Below the pieces are notes generated by a model, which was given only the letters and a program-made list of their open reading frames with translations, made no database searches and was not told where the DNA came from. From Anaerolineales bacterium (GTDB lineage: Bacteria > Chloroflexota > Anaerolineae > Anaerolineales > E44-bin32), in the NCBI GenBank assembly GCA_023250385.1, contig JAHFAU010000077.1, positions 1 through 8,905 of the forward strand: a DNA stretch of 8,905 bases, read 5' to 3'. This document shows positions 4,923 through 8,905 of the stretch, piece by piece. The position numbers were made by a program, and so were the translations under genes. Numbering within the stretch: position 1 is the first letter of the stretch; every line of letters starts with the position of its first letter.

Positions 4923-7712
4923 ATGCCATCCATACTCTGTCTGCGCCGACTGCGCCGGTCCCACCAATCAAGGCGGGGCACTGAGCGCGGGCCGCTGCTC
5001 AGTTTCCTGGCAATCAGCTTGTCGGCCGCGGCGCTGGCCGGCCTGGCTGCCGGATCGACGCTGCTCGGGTTAGCTGGAGAGTTGCCCGAGGTCTCACGGA
5101 TCGAAGCCCAATTCGGTTTGCGCGGGGCCGAGGCGTTCCGGCCGCTGCTGCTCTACGATCGAGCGGGCGAGCTCGTGTTGTTCCAGAATCTCCCTCCGGC
5201 CGCGGCCGATCGGATCTGGATTGATCCGCAGCAGCTTCCAGAATATGTGGTCCAGGCAACCGTTGCCGCAGTGGATCCGACATTCTGGAGCAATCCCGGC
5301 TACGAACTGCGAGGGCTGGCTGATGGCTCGAGCATGACGATCACCCAGCGGCTCACCGCGGCTGCCCTGCTGCCGCCGGTCGCTGGAGAGCCCTCCCGGA
5401 CGGCCCGGACCCTGCAGAACGTGCTGCTGGCCGCTGAGCTCACCCGCCGGTATCCCAAAGAGCGGATCTTGGGTTGGTACCTCAACAGCGCCGACTATGG
5501 CCGGTCGGCCCATGGCATCGACGCGGCCGGATTGGTCTATTTCGGAAAGCATGCTGCCGATCTCACGCTGGCAGAGAGCTCGATGCTGGCGGCATTGGCG
5601 TTCGATCCGGCACTCGACCCGCTCGGCTCGTCCGCTGCGGCGAGATCGAAACAAGCGGCCGTGTTGGACGGAATGGTGGCTGCGGGCGAGCTGTCGCGCG
5701 CGGAGGCCGATCGCACAGCCAATCAACCGCTTCAGCTCCAATCCACCTCGCTGATTTGGCAGCCGCCGGATTTCGCGGCCTATGCTCTCCAACTGGTCAG
5801 GTCGGTGCTCGGTCCAAGCATTCTGTCAAGAAGCGGCGTACGGGTGATCTCGAGCCTGGATCACGATCTCCAGCAGCAGGCGGCCTGCGCAGCCGAGTCG
5901 CAGGCCGAGCGGCTGCGGGGCCGGCCGGCCGGTACGGTCGTTCCCGCCGTGGACGGTACCCCCTGCGTCTCGGCCGCCCTCCTGCCGACCTTGAGACCAA
6001 GCGACGCCGGGCGCGATCACCAGGTCGAGGCCTGGGCGGTGGTGGTGAGCGACCCGCAGCGGGGGGAAATCCTGGCCGCCTCCGGCCCGATTGGCCAGCC
6101 GAGGGCGGCGGGCCCGGTCCTCAGCCCCTTCCTTTATCTGACTGCCTTCTCCCGTGGCAGCTCACCTTCGACGATGGTGATCGACCTCGGTCCGCCGCTG
6201 GCGGAGGCCCGGGGGCCGGTCCGAATGCGGACGGCCCTCGCCGGCCTGCTCTCCGGTCCGGAGGCGAGCCTGCTGGCTGCGCTGGGAGAAGACAGCCTGC
6301 TGCGCAGTTTTGGCCAACTCGGGCTGCGTGTTGTACCCGGGGAGGACGGGGAGCTGGGCGGTCAAGCAGTGGATCTGCTCGACCTGGCGAAGGCGTACGG
6401 TGTCTTGGCGGCCAATGGACGCAGCCGAGGACTGCTGCTTGGTGACGGGTCAATTGTGCCCACGATCATTCTGCGGGTGGAAGAGAGTGACGGCGCCCCG
6501 CTCTATGAATTTGAGCCGGCCGAGCAAGCCATTGTCAGCCCACAGCTCGCTTACCTCACGGTCGCGGTGCTGAGCGATGAGCCGGCCCGCTGGTCTACCC
6601 TCGGCTCGCCGAATCTGCTGGAGATCGGACGACCGGCGGGCGTGCTCTCGGGGAGCTCGCCGGACGATGAGACCAACTGGGCGATCGGGTTCACCCCCAA
6701 TCGAGTTGTCGGTGCGTACCTATCCGGAGCGCCACTGCGGGATGTTGATCGACTCAATGGGGCGGCCAGCTTCTGGCACGCCATCATCCGGTTCGCTTCG
6801 GCAGGACTTCCGGCCCAGGGCTGGCAAGTGCCACCGGGCATCAGCGAGATCGAGGTCTGCGATCCATCCGGATTGCTGCCTACCGCGTACTGCCCGGAAG
6901 TGGTACGGGAAGTCTTCATCCAGGGCAGCGAGCCGACTCACTATGACAACCTCTACCAACCCTTCCGAGTCAACGCCGAAACCGGAAAGCTGGCTACCCT
7001 GTTTACCCCCCTCGCCTCGATCGAAGAGCGAGTGTATTTCGTCCCTCCGCCGGAGGCGGAGGAGTGGGCCCGAGGGGTTGGCCTGCAGCGGCCGCCCGAA
7101 GAGTTCGATGCTCTACCGAGCGCCGCGTTGTTTTCGCCTGGGGCCCGAATCATGTCCCCTGGTGCATTCGACGTCGTGGGGGCCGAGGTACCGATCTTGG
7201 GTGAGGCGGCGGCCGAGGGATTCAGCTACTACCGGCTGCAATTCGGGCAGGGCTTGAACCCGACCCGCTGGATTCAGCTCGAAAGTGACCGGCGAACTCA
7301 GGTGCAGGACGGTCGGCTTGCCGAATGGTCCACCGCCGGTTTGAATGGTTTGTATACCTTGCAGCTGCTGGTCGTTCTCCAAGATGGGCAAGTCCGGACC
7401 GCTGCGACGCCGCTGACCCTTGACAACCAACCTCCGTCGATCCAACTGCTCGCGCCGCTGGCTGGCCAGCAGCTCCGCTTGGCCAGCCAGCCGAGCCTGG
7501 CGCTGCAAGCCGAAGCCTCGGATGAGGTCAAACTGGAGCGGGTCGAATTCCTGGTCGACGGACGGCGGGTGGAAACGCTGGCCAACGCCCCGTTCCTGTT
7601 CAATTGGGCGCTGCCGAATCGCACGGGCAGCTTCGAGATCCGGGCCCGGGCCTACGATTCGGCCGGCAACCAGGCTGACAGCCTATCGGTGACGATTGTG
7701 ATTGTTCCCTGA
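4923..7712 (+). CDS. Class A penicillin-binding-protein homologue with degenerate active sites (pseudo-PBP)
   Basis: A 929-residue protein with the layout of a bifunctional peptidoglycan synthase: basic cytoplasmic tail (1-22), one membrane anchor (about 25-52), GT51-like domain (about 75-235), transpeptidase-like domain (about 365-625), a CDPSG...YCP segment (646-657) typical of Chloroflexota PBPs, and two C-terminal Ig-like modules (about 742-834 and 836-929, the second Big_7-like). Fold markers remain: TITQ (139-142), ILGWYLN (182-188), GIDAAGLVYFGK (198-209), DLTLAESSMLAAL (213-225), and WAIGFTPNRVVGAYLSG (586-602). Catalytic residues are gone. The EDxxF glutamate is Val117 (codon GTG, 5271-5273); the RKxxE glutamate is Asn166; the SxxK region reads PVLS (398-401); the SxN region reads LLS (442-444); and KTGT reads LSGS (575-578). 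Neither glycan polymerisation nor cross-linking is expected. A structural or regulatory role in wall assembly at the outer face of the membrane is inferred. The ATG at 4923 has only a weak GAAG before it. Confidence 0.85.
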   Translation: MPSILCLRRLRRSHQSRRGTERGPLLSFLAISLSAAALAGLAAGSTLLGLAGELPEVSRIEAQFGLRGAEAFRPLLLYDRAGELVLFQNLPPAAADRIWIDPQQLPEYVVQATVAAVDPTFWSNPGYELRGLADGSSMTITQRLTAAALLPPVAGEPSRTARTLQNVLLAAELTRRYPKERILGWYLNSADYGRSAHGIDAAGLVYFGKHAADLTLAESSMLAALAFDPALDPLGSSAAARSKQAAVLDGMVAAGELSRAEADRTANQPLQLQSTSLIWQPPDFAAYALQLVRSVLGPSILSRSGVRVISSLDHDLQQQAACAAESQAERLRGRPAGTVVPAVDGTPCVSAALLPTLRPSDAGRDHQVEAWAVVVSDPQRGEILAASGPIGQPRAAGPVLSPFLYLTAFSRGSSPSTMVIDLGPPLAEARGPVRMRTALAGLLSGPEASLLAALGEDSLLRSFGQLGLRVVPGEDGELGGQAVDLLDLAKAYGVLAANGRSRGLLLGDGSIVPTIILRVEESDGAPLYEFEPAEQAIVSPQLAYLTVAVLSDEPARWSTLGSPNLLEIGRPAGVLSGSSPDDETNWAIGFTPNRVVGAYLSGAPLRDVDRLNGAASFWHAIIRFASAGLPAQGWQVPPGISEIEVCDPSGLLPTAYCPEVVREVFIQGSEPTHYDNLYQPFRVNAETGKLATLFTPLASIEERVYFVPPPEAEEWARGVGLQRPPEEFDALPSAALFSPGARIMSPGAFDVVGAEVPILGEAAAEGFSYYRLQFGQGLNPTRWIQLESDRRTQVQDGRLAEWSTAGLNGLYTLQLLVVLQDGQVRTAATPLTLDNQPPSIQLLAPLAGQQLRLASQPSLALQAEASDEVKLERVEFLVDGRRVETLANAPFLFNWALPNRTGSFEIRARAYDSAGNQADSLSVTIVIVP
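7457..7491 (+). repeat. 12-bp perfect inverted repeat inside the Ig-like coding region
   Basis: GCTGGCTGGCCA (7457-7468) and TGGCCAGCCAGC (7480-7491) are exact reverse complements around an 11-base loop, encoding part of LAGQQLRLASQ. It is a strong potential mRNA hairpin about 220 bases before the stop of the PBP-like gene, with no T-run after it. It may be coincidental in Leu/Ala/Gln-rich GC-rich coding DNA, but the arms are long and perfect. Confidence 0.5.
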
Positions 7713-7728
7713 GGCCGAGTTCAGGAAC
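7704..7728. terminator. Shared hairpin over the two convergent stop codons
   Basis: GTTCC-C-TGA (7704-7712) pairs with TCAGGAAC (7721-7728): eight pairs, one bulged C, and an 8-base loop that is exactly the whole gap between the two convergent genes. The TGA of the plus-strand gene pairs with the complement of the TGA of the minus-strand gene. Being symmetric, it forms in both transcripts. Neither side has a U-run, so it is at best a weak or factor-assisted bidirectional terminator, or a transcript 3'-end stabiliser. Confidence 0.35.
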
Positions 7729-8905
7729 CGAGCTGCGGCTGCCAATCGGGCTGCATATCCCGGGAGGCCGCGCTGGTGGTGAGGTTGACCTGGTTGGCGC
7801 CGCCAATCGTCATCAGATAGATCTCGGGCTTGCCATCTCGGGTAGAGCTGAAGGCAATCCACTGACCATCCGGTGAGAAAGCCGGTTCCTTGTTTCCATT
7901 GGTCGAGGTCAATCGCTGAAAGGTAGCGCCTCGGTCAGCAAGCGCCGCGACGAAGATCTCGTTCGTTCCTCGTTGATAGAACCAGGTGAAGGCGAAATAG
8001 TCGCCATCCGGCGACCAGGCCAGGTCGGTCAGGCCACGGACCTGGTCCTGGCGATCGAAATCCTTCGGGACCTCGACCGTCGGCGGCCGAAAGTAAATTT
8101 CGGCTGGCGCTTCATTGATCGACTCGAGCACCGCGAGAGTGAAGGCGGAAGGCAAGAAAGCCGGGAGCTTGACCGCCGGCGGCGCAAAAGCCGGCGAGAA
8201 TTCGACCGCGCAGAAGTCGGGATGGCAGGAGAGATTACGCGGGCGCTGATCGACGCAGCCCCCAGACTGGTCGAGACAGTCGGCGTCGATCACGAAGACC
8301 TGGCGGGTATGGTTGGCGTGAGTGCTGGTGAATGCGATCAGCTTTCCGTCTGGCGACCAGGCGGGCTCGGTATCGTCCCCGGGCCAGCTGACAACTCTTT
8401 CAATGCCGGTGCCGTCGGCGTTGATGATCCAAATATCCAGCCCGAGCTCCGCGCCGGCTGCGTCGGTGCCGCCGGGGGCGACATAGAGCAGCCGTGAACC
8501 GTTGGGCGACCAGGTCGGATAGGTCTTGTCGCCCGGATCGAACGTCAGTTGACGCTGGTCGCTGCCATCCGGGTTCATGGTCCAGACCTGGAGCAGGTTT
8601 TCGGTTCGATCACTGACGAACGCGATTTTGGCGGAATCCCCCACCACGACCGGCACTGCCGTGACAGTCGGAACCAGGGTTTCGGTCGGAACCGGCGTCG
8701 CACTTGGAGTGGCCGAGGGCGTGGAAGTTGGGGGCGAGGTCTCGGTCGGGGCTGGAGTGTCGGTCGCGCTTGCCAGGCCCACCGCCGCGACCGATGGAGT
8801 GGGCTGAGTTTGTTGTCCACCCCGGGCTAGTCCCACGCCTGCAATCAAGACCACTGCCAATACGCCAAGGCCTCCCGCCACGGCCACCGGCCAGCGGCGG
8901 CGGGC
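7721..8905 (-). CDS. Membrane-anchored PD40/TolB-type beta-propeller protein, 5' end beyond window
   Basis: The frame is open to the right edge, and upstream of the GTG at 8887 it reads ARRRWP. The true start is therefore probably outside the window and GTG 8887 is not trusted. Numbering from that GTG: a membrane segment (about 4-20) preceded by arginines, so inside-to-outside orientation; a Thr/Pro/Ser/Ala-rich linker (about 28-82); then PD40-like blades with IAFVSDR, WTMNPDGSDQRQLT, PTWSPNGSRLLYV, IWIINADGTG, PAWSPDGKLIAFTS, LAWSPDGDYFAFTW, PAFSPDGQWIAFSSTRDGKPEIYLM and a final MQPDWQP. About 85 residues (203-287) interrupt the propeller and contain four Cys (204, 211, 221, 226), possibly disulfide-linked outside the cell. 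Family role is likely protein or ligand binding, without catalysis. The missing N-terminal part could be a cytosolic domain such as a Ser/Thr kinase, as in some Chloroflexota proteins, or just a short tail. It converges on the PBP-like gene. Confidence 0.8.
   Translation of the reverse strand, partial: ARRRWPVAVAGGLGVLAVVLIAGVGLARGGQQTQPTPSVAAVGLASATDTPAPTETSPPTSTPSATPSATPVPTETLVPTVTAVPVVVGDSAKIAFVSDRTENLLQVWTMNPDGSDQRQLTFDPGDKTYPTWSPNGSRLLYVAPGGTDAAGAELGLDIWIINADGTGIERVVSWPGDDTEPAWSPDGKLIAFTSTHANHTRQVFVIDADCLDQSGGCVDQRPRNLSCHPDFCAVEFSPAFAPPAVKLPAFLPSAFTLAVLESINEAPAEIYFRPPTVEVPKDFDRQDQVRGLTDLAWSPDGDYFAFTWFYQRGTNEIFVAALADRGATFQRLTSTNGNKEPAFSPDGQWIAFSSTRDGKPEIYLMTIGGANQVNLTTSAASRDMQPDWQPQLGS

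Noticed and set aside
5921..5932. 12-bp palindrome CCGGCCGGCCGG
   Set aside because: A simple CCGG repeat in GC-rich coding sequence for Gly-Arg-Pro-Ala-Gly; not informative.

Overview
This is a GC-rich bacterial window with seven protein-coding genes, two of them cut by the window edges. The taxonomic guess is Chloroflexota, Anaerolineae-like. It rests on two exported proteins with Thr/Pro/Ser-rich linkers, a PD40 beta-propeller protein behind a single membrane anchor, and a penicillin-binding-protein (PBP) homologue with the C-terminal extension and Ig-like modules common in that phylum. This is inference; there is no rRNA or other phylogenetic marker here.

Left part (1-4794), all on the minus strand. 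Read in transcription order from the right: lipB (octanoyltransferase), a patatin-like phospholipase, a lipoprotein with a Thr/Pro linker and a jelly-roll-like domain, a solitary TSPPY-type DNA methyltransferase whose start overlaps the lipoprotein gene, then a Dgk-like and a Dck-like deoxynucleoside kinase in tandem. The kinase pair has its own promoter (TTGCCA-N17-TATGCT). Upstream lie three copies of GCAATCAG, two direct and one inverted over the -35 box, with centres 22 and 33 bp apart, which looks like an undescribed operator. The pair resembles the dgk/dck arrangement of Bacillus and Lactobacillus and should serve deoxynucleoside salvage.

Middle (4795-4922) is a 128-bp divergent intergenic region. 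It holds a perfect TATAAT for lipB and a repeat-rich lipB leader able to form alternative pairings.

Right part. 4923-7712 (+) encodes a 929-residue membrane-anchored protein with the full architecture of a bifunctional class A PBP: glycosyltransferase 51, transpeptidase, then Ig-like modules. By eye, both catalytic glutamates of the glycosyltransferase domain and all three transpeptidase motifs (SxxK, SxN, KTGT) are replaced, while the fold-defining parts remain. It therefore looks like a pseudo-PBP, dead at both active sites, and it is the most interesting object here. It converges on a membrane-anchored PD40 propeller gene (minus strand, 5' end outside the window). Only 8 bp separate the two genes, and a hairpin pairs the two stop codons with each other.

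No rRNA, tRNA, CRISPR array, insertion sequence or intact restriction/defence system was seen.
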